DNA of 20,273 bases. Source: an uncultured Acetobacteraceae bacterium. GTDB taxonomy: Bacteria > Pseudomonadota > Alphaproteobacteria > Acetobacterales > Acetobacteraceae. The number at the start of each line of letters is the position of its first letter. The stretch's first letter is position 1. The DNA is taken from assembly GCA_937874445.1 (NCBI GenBank), contig CALNAL010000006.1, forward strand, positions 1-20,273. The letters run 5' to 3'. The translations under genes were made by a program, and so were the position numbers. Of this stretch, positions 8,190 to 14,823 are shown piece by piece. Under the pieces are notes generated by a model that made no database searches, was not told where the DNA came from, and was given only the letters and a program-made list of their open reading frames with translations.

Positions 8190-10772
8190 ATGTTGATCTC
8201 TCGCCTGCTGGTCGGGCTCGCCGAGGCGAGCCGTCGTCGTGCCGTCCTGGTGCTGCTGGGCGCGGCGGTGCTGACCGCCCTGTGCGGCTGGCTCGCCGCC
8301 GCGCGGCTGGGGGTCAACACCGACACCGACACGCTGTTCTCCGCCTCCCTGCCCTGGCGCCAGCGCGACATGGCCTTCAGCAAGGCGTTCCCCCAGTACA
8401 GCGACCTGCTGGTGGCAGTGGTGGACGCCAAATCCCCCGAGCAGGCCGAGCAGACCGCCGCCGCGCTGCGCGAGGCCCTGGCCGCCGACACCACCCACTT
8501 CAAGAGCGTGAGCCAGCCCGACGTCTCGCCCTACTTCGACCAGGAGGGCTTTCTCTTCCTCGACAAGAAGCCGCTCGGCGATCTGCTGGAGCGCACCATC
8601 GACGCCCAGCCCTTCCTCGGCCAGCTGGTGGCCGACCCCAGCGCGCGCGGCCTGTTCTCCGCGCTGGGGCTGCTGGCGATCGGCGTCGAGCGCGGGGCGG
8701 CCGACCTCGGCCCGATGGAGCCGACGCTCAAGGCCTTCCGCACCACGCTCGAAAGCGCCGCCGAGGGCCACGCGGTGCCGCTCTCGTGGGAGAACCTGCT
8801 GGGGGGCGAGGCGGCCAGTCTCGCCGGCGCCTACCATTTCGTGCTGATCAAGCCCCGGCTCGACTACGGCGCCCTGGAACCCGGCGGCGCCGCCACCGCC
8901 GCGGTGCGCGCCGCCGCCGCCAGGCTGCCCTGGGTGGCCGACGGCCAGGCCCGGGTGCGCATCACCGGCTCGGTCGCGCTCTCCGACGAGGAGTTCGCCT
9001 CGGTGGCCCAGGGCACCATCTGGGGCGTGCTGATCAGCCTCGCGCTGGTGACGCTGTGGCTGGTGCTGGCCGTGCGCTCCTGGCGGCTGATCGGGCCCAT
9101 CCTGCTCTGCCTCGGCTTCGGGCTGGCGCTGACCACCGGCTTCGCCGCGCTGGCGGTGGGCACGCTCAACCTGGTCTCGCTCGCCTTCGCCATCCTGTTC
9201 GTGGGCATCGCGGTGGATTTCGCCATCCAGTTCTGCGTCCGCTACCGCGAGATGCGCCGCGAGGCGGAGGACAGCCGCGCCGCCCTGGCCGCCACCGCCG
9301 CGCGGGTGGGGCCGCAGATCCTGGTCGCGGCCCTGGCCACCGCCGCCGGCTTCCTCGCCTTCGTCCCCACCGATTTCAGCGGCGTGGCCGAACTCGGACT
9401 GATCGCCGGGGTGGGGATGCTGATCGCCTTTCTCGTCACCCTGGGCTTCCTGCCGGCCGCCCTGGCGCTGTTCCGCCCGCACGGGGAGGGGCACGAGATC
9501 GGCTTCGCCTGGGGCGAGCAGCTGGAGGCGCGGCTGATGCGCGCCCGCGTGGTGGTGCTCGCGGGCGCGGCCGTGGTGGCCCTGGCCGGGGCGGTCTCGG
9601 TGCCCTGGCTGCGCTTCGATTCCGACCCGCTGCACACCAAGGACCCCCACACCGAGGCCATGGCGACCCTCTCCGACCTGATGGCCTCCCCGCTCACCAG
9701 CCCCTACAGCATCGACATCCTGGCCCGCGACCAGGCCGAGGCCGACGCCCTGGCGGCCAAGATCAGCCGCCTGCCCAGCGTGGATTCGGCCATCACCCTC
9801 TCCTCGCTGGTGCCCGAGGACCAGACGGAAAAGCTCGCCCTGGTCTCCGACGCCGCCTCCGTGCTCGCCGCGACCCTGGCCCCGCGCCTGCCCGCCGCCC
9901 CGGTGACGCCCGCCGATCTGCGGCTGGCCGCCCGCACCGCCCAGTCCGCCCTGGCCGAGGCCGCGACCAAGCTGCCGGCGGGCTCGGAGGTGGCCGGCAT
10001 CGCCGCCGCCCTGGGAAAGCTCGCCGACGTGCCCGATGCCCAGCTTCTCGCCGCCAACACCGCGCTGACCCAGTTCCTGCCTTTGCAGCTACAGCGCCTG
10101 CGCGCCGCGCTGGGGGCCAAGCCCGTCACTCTCGCCGACGTGCCCCCGGAGATGGTGCGCGACTGGCAGCTGCCCGACGGCCGCGCGCGGGTGCAGGTGG
10201 TGCCCAAGGCCACGGCGCAATCCTCGCAGGGGCTGCGCGACTTCGTCGCCCAGGTGCGCACCATCGCCCCGGAGGCCTCCGGCTCGGCGGTGACCATCGT
10301 GGAGAGCGCCAACACCATCATCGGCGCCTTCCGCTCGGCGGCGATCATGGCGCTGCTGGCCATCACCGTGATCCTCGGGCTGGTGCTGCGCCGGGTGATC
10401 GACACCGTGCTGGTGCTGCTGCCCCTGCTGCTGGGCTCGCTGGCCACCGCCCTGCTCGTGGTGCTGCTGCCGATGCCGCTCAACTTCGCCAACATCATCG
10501 CCCTGCCCCTGCTGCTCGGGGTGGGCGTGTCGTTCAACATCTACTTCGTGATGAACTGGCGGGCCGGGGCGGACCGTTTCCTGGGGACGGCCACGGCACG
10601 GGCGATCATCTTCTCGGCGCTGACCACCGGCACCGCCTTCGGCTCGCTGGCCGCCTCCGCCCATCCCGGCACCGCCAGCATGGGCGAGCTGCTGCTGCTC
10701 AGCCTCGGCTGCACCCTGCTCGCCTCGCTGCTGTTCGTGCCGGTGCTGCTGCGGACACTGATCGGGCGATAG
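8190..10772 (+). CDS. hpnN: HpnN: hopanoid biosynthesis-associated RND (MMPL-type) transporter
   Basis: This 860-residue inner-membrane protein belongs to the RND/MMPL superfamily. In Rhodopseudomonas and Burkholderia, HpnN moves hopanoids from the inner to the outer membrane. The architecture is a duplicated half: one helix near residues 17-36, a large periplasmic domain (about 40-273), five helices (about 276-425), another helix (about 453-472), a second periplasmic domain (about 475-705) and five closing helices (about 710-857). GVLISLALVTLWLVLAVRSWR and FVGIAVDFAIQFCVRYREMRR (D343) match the conserved transmembrane segments. The second-half equivalent is LPLLLGVGVSFNIYFVMNWRAG, whose NIYFVM is characteristic of HpnN. 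The length is typical. The ATG at 8190 has only a weak upstream purine run. No other hopanoid gene (shc, hpnC-H) is in view, so it is detached here, though the preceding secreted protein could be a partner. The family call is strong. Confidence 0.9.
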   Translation: MLISRLLVGLAEASRRRAVLVLLGAAVLTALCGWLAAARLGVNTDTDTLFSASLPWRQRDMAFSKAFPQYSDLLVAVVDAKSPEQAEQTAAALREALAADTTHFKSVSQPDVSPYFDQEGFLFLDKKPLGDLLERTIDAQPFLGQLVADPSARGLFSALGLLAIGVERGAADLGPMEPTLKAFRTTLESAAEGHAVPLSWENLLGGEAASLAGAYHFVLIKPRLDYGALEPGGAATAAVRAAAARLPWVADGQARVRITGSVALSDEEFASVAQGTIWGVLISLALVTLWLVLAVRSWRLIGPILLCLGFGLALTTGFAALAVGTLNLVSLAFAILFVGIAVDFAIQFCVRYREMRREAEDSRAALAATAARVGPQILVAALATAAGFLAFVPTDFSGVAELGLIAGVGMLIAFLVTLGFLPAALALFRPHGEGHEIGFAWGEQLEARLMRARVVVLAGAAVVALAGAVSVPWLRFDSDPLHTKDPHTEAMATLSDLMASPLTSPYSIDILARDQAEADALAAKISRLPSVDSAITLSSLVPEDQTEKLALVSDAASVLAATLAPRLPAAPVTPADLRLAARTAQSALAEAATKLPAGSEVAGIAAALGKLADVPDAQLLAANTALTQFLPLQLQRLRAALGAKPVTLADVPPEMVRDWQLPDGRARVQVVPKATAQSSQGLRDFVAQVRTIAPEASGSAVTIVESANTIIGAFRSAAIMALLAITVILGLVLRRVIDTVLVLLPLLLGSLATALLVVLLPMPLNFANIIALPLLLGVGVSFNIYFVMNWRAGADRFLGTATARAIIFSALTTGTAFGSLAASAHPGTASMGELLLLSLGCTLLASLLFVPVLLRTLIGR

Positions 10773-10810
10773 CGGCGCGAGGAAACACGGCACGGGAGGA
10801 AAGGGAAGGT

Positions 10811-10834
10811 CTTCTTTTCCTGAAGGAAAAGAAG
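10811..10834 (+). terminator. Perfect 10-bp hairpin downstream of hpnN (probable terminator)
   Basis: CTTCTTTTCC, loop TGAA, GGAAAAGAAG: a perfect stem 39 nt after the hpnN stop and facing the dnaQ end. There is no clean T-run beyond the stem on the plus strand, so it is a terminator by position and shape rather than a textbook one. It could work in both directions. Confidence 0.5.
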
Positions 10835-10836
10835 CA

Positions 10837-10855
10837 AAAGGACTTTTGGTCCTTT
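10837..10855 (+). repeat. Perfect 7-bp hairpin, second of four in the convergent gap
   Basis: AAAGGAC, loop TTTTG, GTCCTTT follows the first hairpin after 2 nt. It is part of the A/T-rich array between hpnN and dnaQ. Confidence 0.5.
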
Positions 10856-10884
10856 GGCTCCGCGGCTGACACAGACGCGGAGTC
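10856..10884 (+). repeat. GC-rich hairpin, third of four in the convergent gap
   Basis: CTCCGCG (10858-10864) pairs with CGCGGAG (10876-10882), extended outward by a G-T and a G-C pair and inward, past a G-A mismatch, by CTG/CAG. It begins directly at the end of the second hairpin. Confidence 0.5.
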
Positions 10885-10906
10885 CTTAACGGATAAAGCT
10901 TTCTTG

Positions 10907-10930
10907 GTTCTTCTTGCTCGCAAGAAGAAC
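10907..10930 (-). terminator. Perfect 10-bp hairpin downstream of dnaQ (probable terminator)
   Basis: GTTCTTCTTG, loop CTCG, CAAGAAGAAC: a perfect stem 37 nt beyond the dnaQ stop. Its position mirrors that of the first hairpin for hpnN, which suggests one terminator-like element for each of the two converging operons. Confidence 0.5.
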
Positions 10931-10967
10931 ACCTTCCTTGCCTTGCTATCGCGCCAACGCCCCAGAT

Positions 10968-11654
10968 TTATTCGGCCTTCCATAGGGGATCCTTGATCTT
11001 CTCCAGGAAGGCCTCGTGGGCGGCCTGCTCGGCCTCGCTGGGCACGATCGGCCGCGGCGTGTGCTGGCCGGCCACGGCGTAGGAGATCACCGGCAGCGCC
11101 TGCTGCCCGCCCTCCTCGTCCACCAGCGAGAACCCGCGCTGCCGCCCGCCGGTCAGCTCGATATACACCTCCGCCAGCAGCCGGCAGTCGAGCAGGGCGT
11201 TGTGGGTGCCGCGCTCGGAGAGGTCGATGTTGAAGCGCCGGCACAGCGCATCGAGGCTGTTGAGCCCGCCGGGAAAGCGCGTCTTGGCCATCACCAGCGT
11301 GTCCACCATCCGCGCCGGGTCGAGCTTGGGGCGGCCGATGCGCTTGAACTCCTCATCGAGGAAGCCGAAGTCGAACGGCGCGTTGTGGGCCACCAGCGGG
11401 CCGTCGCCGAGAAAGGCGACCAGATCGTCGGCGATGTCGCGAAACAGCGGCTTGTCCTTGAGGTCCTCCAGCGTGAGGCCGTGCACGCGCGTCGCCTCGG
11501 GGGGGATCTCGCGCTCGGGGTTGACCAGGCGGTGGAAGCTCTCGCCGGTGGGCAGGTCGTTGACCAGCTCCAGGCAGGCCACCTCGATGAGCCGGTCGCC
11601 CGTCTTCGGGTCGAGCCCGGTTGTTTCTGTATCGAACAGGACGGAACGGGTCAT
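10968..11654 (-). CDS. dnaQ: DNA polymerase III epsilon subunit (3'-5' proofreading exonuclease)
   Basis: This 228-residue protein is the proofreading subunit of the replicative polymerase. It removes misincorporated 3' nucleotides using two metal ions. The DEDDh motifs are complete: Exo I FDTETTG (D8, E10), Exo II HNAPFDFGFL (D95), and Exo III THNALLDCRLLAEVY (H151, D156). The C-terminal part after residue 170 contains the segment expected to bind the alpha subunit and ends in FLEKIKDPLWKAE. The start overlaps the coaE stop by 4 nt on the minus strand (11651-11654), so the two are co-translated, an arrangement common in alphaproteobacteria. It converges on hpnN across the hairpin array. No unusual residues were noted. 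Confidence 0.95.
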   Translation of the reverse strand: MTRSVLFDTETTGLDPKTGDRLIEVACLELVNDLPTGESFHRLVNPEREIPPEATRVHGLTLEDLKDKPLFRDIADDLVAFLGDGPLVAHNAPFDFGFLDEEFKRIGRPKLDPARMVDTLVMAKTRFPGGLNSLDALCRRFNIDLSERGTHNALLDCRLLAEVYIELTGGRQRGFSLVDEEGGQQALPVISYAVAGQHTPRPIVPSEAEQAAHEAFLEKIKDPLWKAE

Positions 11655-12253
11655 GCCAGCAGTCTCCGGATCAGGCGGCGAATCGCGCGCTGGGCATGAT
11701 GCCGCGAGAGGCCGGTTCGCACCACCACGTCGGCGCGGCGGCGCTTCTCGGCATCGGGCATCTGGCGGGCGATGACGGCGAGAATCTGCCCGGCGTCCAT
11801 CCTGCCGCGCTGGCGCACCCGGGCGATCTGCACCGCGCGCGGGGCTGAGACCACCACCACCGTATCGGCCTGCCGGTCGAGACCGGTCTCGAAGAGCAGC
11901 GGCACGTCGAGCACCACCAGCCGCGCCCCGGCACGGTGCGCCCGCGCGAGAAAGGCCCGCTCCGCCTGGCGCACCAGCGGATGAAGGATCGCCTCCAGCC
12001 GCGGCAGCGCCTGTGGCTGGGCGAGGGCGCGGGTGCGCAGGGTGGCGCGGTCGAGCACCCGCCGGCCCTGCGCGTCGCGGTGGACGGTGCCGGGGAAGGC
12101 CGCGCCGATCAGCGGCAATGCCGTTCCGCCGGGCGATTGCAGGCGATGCACCTCAGCGTCGGCGTCGAAGACGCGCGCGCCCGCGCGACGGAACGCCGCC
12201 GCCGCCGTGGACTTGCCCATCCCGATGCCGCCCGTCAGTCCGAGGATGTGCAT
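11651..12253 (-). CDS. coaE: Dephospho-CoA kinase
   Basis: This 200-residue cytoplasmic enzyme performs the last step of coenzyme A synthesis: ATP-dependent phosphorylation of the 3'-hydroxyl of dephospho-CoA. It has the P-loop GGIGMGKST (8-16), FDADAEVHRL (29-38), the AILHPLVR stretch (88-95), the DVPLLFE motif (116-122) and RQMPDAEKRRRADVVV (163-178) near the lid and C-terminal helix. The ATG at 12253 starts directly with MHILGLTGGIG; an upstream in-frame ATG at 12307 would add 18 unconserved residues. It is first in a two-gene operon with dnaQ and is divergent from the Ugp-like operon. Normal length and intact motifs. Confidence 0.94.
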   Translation of the reverse strand: MHILGLTGGIGMGKSTAAAAFRRAGARVFDADAEVHRLQSPGGTALPLIGAAFPGTVHRDAQGRRVLDRATLRTRALAQPQALPRLEAILHPLVRQAERAFLARAHRAGARLVVLDVPLLFETGLDRQADTVVVVSAPRAVQIARVRQRGRMDAGQILAVIARQMPDAEKRRRADVVVRTGLSRHHAQRAIRRLIRRLLA

Positions 12254-12351
12254 GATTCCATCGCCCTGCCTTTGCCGCAGGGTTCTCCCGAACGGGGAGG
12301 AAGGCAAGCACCGCGAGAATCATCAAACTGCCACACCACGGCACCGGCAGT

Positions 12352-12364
12352 GACGCTAAGCGTC
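12352..12364 (+). promoter_or_regulatory. Short palindrome just upstream of the Ugp-like operon start
   Basis: GACGC-TAA-GCGTC is a perfect 5-bp inverted repeat ending 10 nt before ATG 12375, where a Shine-Dalgarno would be expected but none is seen. It could be a repressor site or a start-region hairpin. The rest of the 121-bp divergent gap holds two small GC hairpins (12264-12282, 12285-12299) and no clear promoter. Confidence 0.35.
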
Positions 12365-12374
12365 CCTCCCGAAA

Positions 12375-13487
12375 ATGACACGTCCCAATCCCCAGGCTCT
12401 CCGTTCCTGCCAGCTTCCGGCCGGCGCCGCGGTACGACTGCGGTCGGTCAGCCGTCGTTTCGGTGCTGTGACAGCCCTCGATTCTGTCTCCCTGGAGGTT
12501 CCGGCAGGCAGCTTCTGCGTCCTGCTCGGTCCGTCCGGCTGCGGCAAGACCACCTGCCTGCGCATCGTCGCCGGGCTGGAGCAGGCCAGCGGCGGCACCG
12601 TCGAGATCGGCGGGCGCGACGTGACGAACCTGCCCCCCGCGGAGCGCGGGGTGGCGATGGTGTTCCAGTCCTATGCGCTGTTCCCTCATCTCAACGTGGA
12701 GGAGAACATCGTCTTCGGGCTGAAGGCGCGCGGCGTTGCCAAACCGGAACGGGCGCGCCGGCTGGAATATGCCTCCGCCATCCTCGGCATCGGCGCCCTG
12801 CTGACGCGCCGGCCCGGGCAGCTCTCCGGCGGGCAGCAGCAGCGCGTGGCCCTGGGGCGCGCGATCGTCGCGGAAAGCCCGGTGTGCCTGATGGACGAGC
12901 CGCTCTCCAACCTCGATGCCAAGCTGCGCGCGGAGATGCGCCACGAGCTCCTCGCGCTGCAACGCCGGCTCGGCATCACCATGCTCTACGTCACCCACGA
13001 CCAGACCGAGGCCATGGGCATGGCCGACCAGGTGGTGCTGCTGCACGACGGGCACATCGAGCAGGATGCCTCCCCCGCCGAGATCTATGCACGCCCCGCC
13101 ACAGCTTTTGCCGCCGGCTTCATCGGCACGCCGCCGATGAACCTCATCCCGCTGGAACCCGGCGAGGGCGGGCTGGTGGCACGCGGCACCGCGGGGCCGG
13201 TGCTGGCGCCGATGCTCAACACGCAGACCCTGGCCGGCGTGCGGCCCGAGGCGCTGCGGCTGGCCGATGGGGGGATTCCCGCGATCGTTCTTCATTCGGA
13301 ATATCTTGGCGCAGACACGGTGCTCGCCTGCTCCGTGGGCGAGGGAGCGCGCGTCCTCGCCCGCCTGCCGGGGCATGCCGGACTGGCGGAAGGCAGCCGG
13401 GTGCGGCTGGCGGCGGAATCCTGCGACATCCATCATTTCGATGCCGCCACGGGGCGGCGTCTGGGCACGGCGGCGCAAGCCGCCTGA
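12375..13487 (+). CDS. ATP-binding protein of a Ugp-like (CUT1) ABC importer
   Basis: This 370-residue ATPase is of the MalK/UgpC type, energising uptake of a sugar, polyol phosphate or glycerophosphodiester. The nucleotide-binding domain has Walker A GPSGCGKTT (52-60), Q-loop VFQSYALFPH (Q98), signature LSGGQQQ (150-156), Walker B CLMDEPLSNLDAK (D174, E175) and switch H208 in VTHDQTEAM. After residue ~235 come the regulatory/TOBE repeats, with FIGTPPMNLIPLE and VRPEALRL diagnostic of the MalK-UgpC group. An unusually long N-terminal lead of about 18 residues precedes AVRLRSVSRRFG; no alternative ATG or GTG is suitably placed. It is the first gene of the operon rather than the last, as in E. 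coli ugpBAECQ. I assign the family but not the substrate. Confidence 0.92.
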   Translation: MTRPNPQALRSCQLPAGAAVRLRSVSRRFGAVTALDSVSLEVPAGSFCVLLGPSGCGKTTCLRIVAGLEQASGGTVEIGGRDVTNLPPAERGVAMVFQSYALFPHLNVEENIVFGLKARGVAKPERARRLEYASAILGIGALLTRRPGQLSGGQQQRVALGRAIVAESPVCLMDEPLSNLDAKLRAEMRHELLALQRRLGITMLYVTHDQTEAMGMADQVVLLHDGHIEQDASPAEIYARPATAFAAGFIGTPPMNLIPLEPGEGGLVARGTAGPVLAPMLNTQTLAGVRPEALRLADGGIPAIVLHSEYLGADTVLACSVGEGARVLARLPGHAGLAEGSRVRLAAESCDIHHFDAATGRRLGTAAQAA

Positions 13488-13498
13488 AGGAAAGTTCC

Positions 13499-14794
13499 AT
13501 GGACGCCTCTATTTCCCGACGCACCCTGCTGGCCGGCGCCGCGGGCGCGCTTGCCGCTCCCGCCGTGCTGCATGCTGCGCCGGCCACCGAGTTGCAGTTC
13601 TACTTTCCCGTCTCCGTCGGCGGGCCGATCACCAAGATCATCGACTCCTACGCTGCCGACTTCATGAAAGAGAACCCCGACATCCACGTCAGCCCGGTCT
13701 ATGCCGGCAGCTACGTCGATACCCTGACCAAGACCATCACGGCCACCAGGTCGGGCCAGGGGCCGGCGCTTTCCCTGACGCTCGCGGTCGATGCCTACAC
13801 CCTCGTGGACAGCGATCTCATCGTGCCGATCGACAGCGTTGCCACCTCCGCCGAGGAAAAGGCATGGCTCGCCGGATTTTATCCGGCCTTCCTGCGCAAC
13901 GGACAGATCGGCGGGCACACCTGGGGCGTGCCCTTCCAGCGTTCCACTATCGTGATGTACTGGAACAAGGATGCCTTCCGCGAGGTCGGGCTCGACCCCG
14001 AGCACGCGCCGGCGACCTGGGAGGAAATGGTCGCCGCCGCGCAGCGCCTGACGAAACGAAACGGCAACGATGTCAGCCGCTGGGGCATCCAGATCCCCGG
14101 CACCGGCTTTGCCTACTGGCTCTACCAGGCGCTCGCCATCCAGGCCGGCAAGGAACTCGCCAATGCCGACGGCAACAAGGTGTTCTTCGACGACCCCGCC
14201 TGTGTCGAAGCGTTGCAATTCTGGATCGACCTCACCTCGAAGTGGCATGTGCATCCTTCGGGAATCGTGGACTGGGCCACCACGCCGCGCGACTTTCTCG
14301 AAGGCCGGGCGGCGATGATCTGGCACACCACCGGCAATCTTTCCAACATCCGCGCCAACGCCAAGTTTCCCTTCGGGGTGGCGATGCTGCCCAAGCACAA
14401 GCGGGGCGGCAGCCCGACGGGGGGCGGCAACTTCCATCTCTTCAAGAGCGCCTCGCCCGAACAGCGCAAGGCGGCGATCCGCCTGCTGCGCTGGCTGACC
14501 TCGCCGGAGCGGGCCGCCCAGTGGTGCATCGATACCGGCTATGTCGCCACCCGCCCCGATGCCTGGGAGACGGCAACCATGAAGAACTATGCGGCCGGAT
14601 TCCCCGCCGCCACGGTGGCACGCGACCAGCTCGCGGTGGCCGTGCCCGAGCTTTCCACCCATGACAACCAGCGTGTGACCAAGGTGCTCGACGACGAACT
14701 GCAGGCCGCCCTGCTCGGCACCCGCCCGGCGGGGACGGCCCTGGCCAATGCCCAGTCCGCCGCCACCCGCATCCTGCGCCCCTACGCGCGCTGA
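13499..14794 (+). CDS. Ugp-like periplasmic substrate-binding protein, copy 1 (Tat-exported)
   Basis: This is a 431-residue precursor. AAGGAA at 13487-13492 precedes the ATG by 6-7 nt. A twin-arginine signal is visible (SRRTLLAGAAGALAAPAVLHA), with cleavage near residue 26. The mature protein is an extracellular solute-binding protein of family 1 (UgpB/MalE-like): FYFPVSVGGPITKIIDSYAA, VSPVYAGSYVDT, WGVPFQRSTIVMYWNKDAF, then TTGNLSNIRANAKFPFGVAM and GGGNFHLFKSAS in the second lobe. It is paralogous along its whole length to the next gene, about half of positions being identical by eye. Both feed the single permease pair encoded downstream. The ligand may be glycerol 3-phosphate, a glycerophosphodiester or another polyol; contacts remembered from E. 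coli UgpB are only partly kept (see findings). Confidence 0.88.
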   Translation: MDASISRRTLLAGAAGALAAPAVLHAAPATELQFYFPVSVGGPITKIIDSYAADFMKENPDIHVSPVYAGSYVDTLTKTITATRSGQGPALSLTLAVDAYTLVDSDLIVPIDSVATSAEEKAWLAGFYPAFLRNGQIGGHTWGVPFQRSTIVMYWNKDAFREVGLDPEHAPATWEEMVAAAQRLTKRNGNDVSRWGIQIPGTGFAYWLYQALAIQAGKELANADGNKVFFDDPACVEALQFWIDLTSKWHVHPSGIVDWATTPRDFLEGRAAMIWHTTGNLSNIRANAKFPFGVAMLPKHKRGGSPTGGGNFHLFKSASPEQRKAAIRLLRWLTSPERAAQWCIDTGYVATRPDAWETATMKNYAAGFPAATVARDQLAVAVPELSTHDNQRVTKVLDDELQAALLGTRPAGTALANAQSAATRILRPYAR

Positions 14795-14810
14795 TCCGCA
14801 CCCCCAAACC

Positions 14811-14816
14811 AGGAGG
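14811..14816 (+). promoter_or_regulatory. Strong ribosome binding site for a GTG start
   Basis: AGGAGG lies 7 nt before GTG 14824. It fixes this non-ATG start, which opens straight into a twin-arginine signal. Confidence 0.75.
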
Positions 14817-14823
14817 CCTTTCC

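Noticed and set aside
6026..8503. Very long antisense open frame (825 codons, minus strand)
   Set aside because: It lies opposite the FAH and secreted-protein genes. Its product is low-complexity Arg/Gly/Gln-rich with no family motif, an expected by-product of third-position GC bias.
8190..10772. Drug- or multidrug-efflux RND pump
   Set aside because: Length, two-half layout and NIYFVM segment fit HpnN/MMPL. It is shorter than HAE1 pumps, and no membrane-fusion protein gene is nearby.
11936..13498. Upstream extension of the first binding-protein frame through the ATPase gene
   Set aside because: The open frame extends by chance. The real start at 13499 has a ribosome site and a twin-arginine signal, and the extension lies over coaE and the ATPase in other frames.
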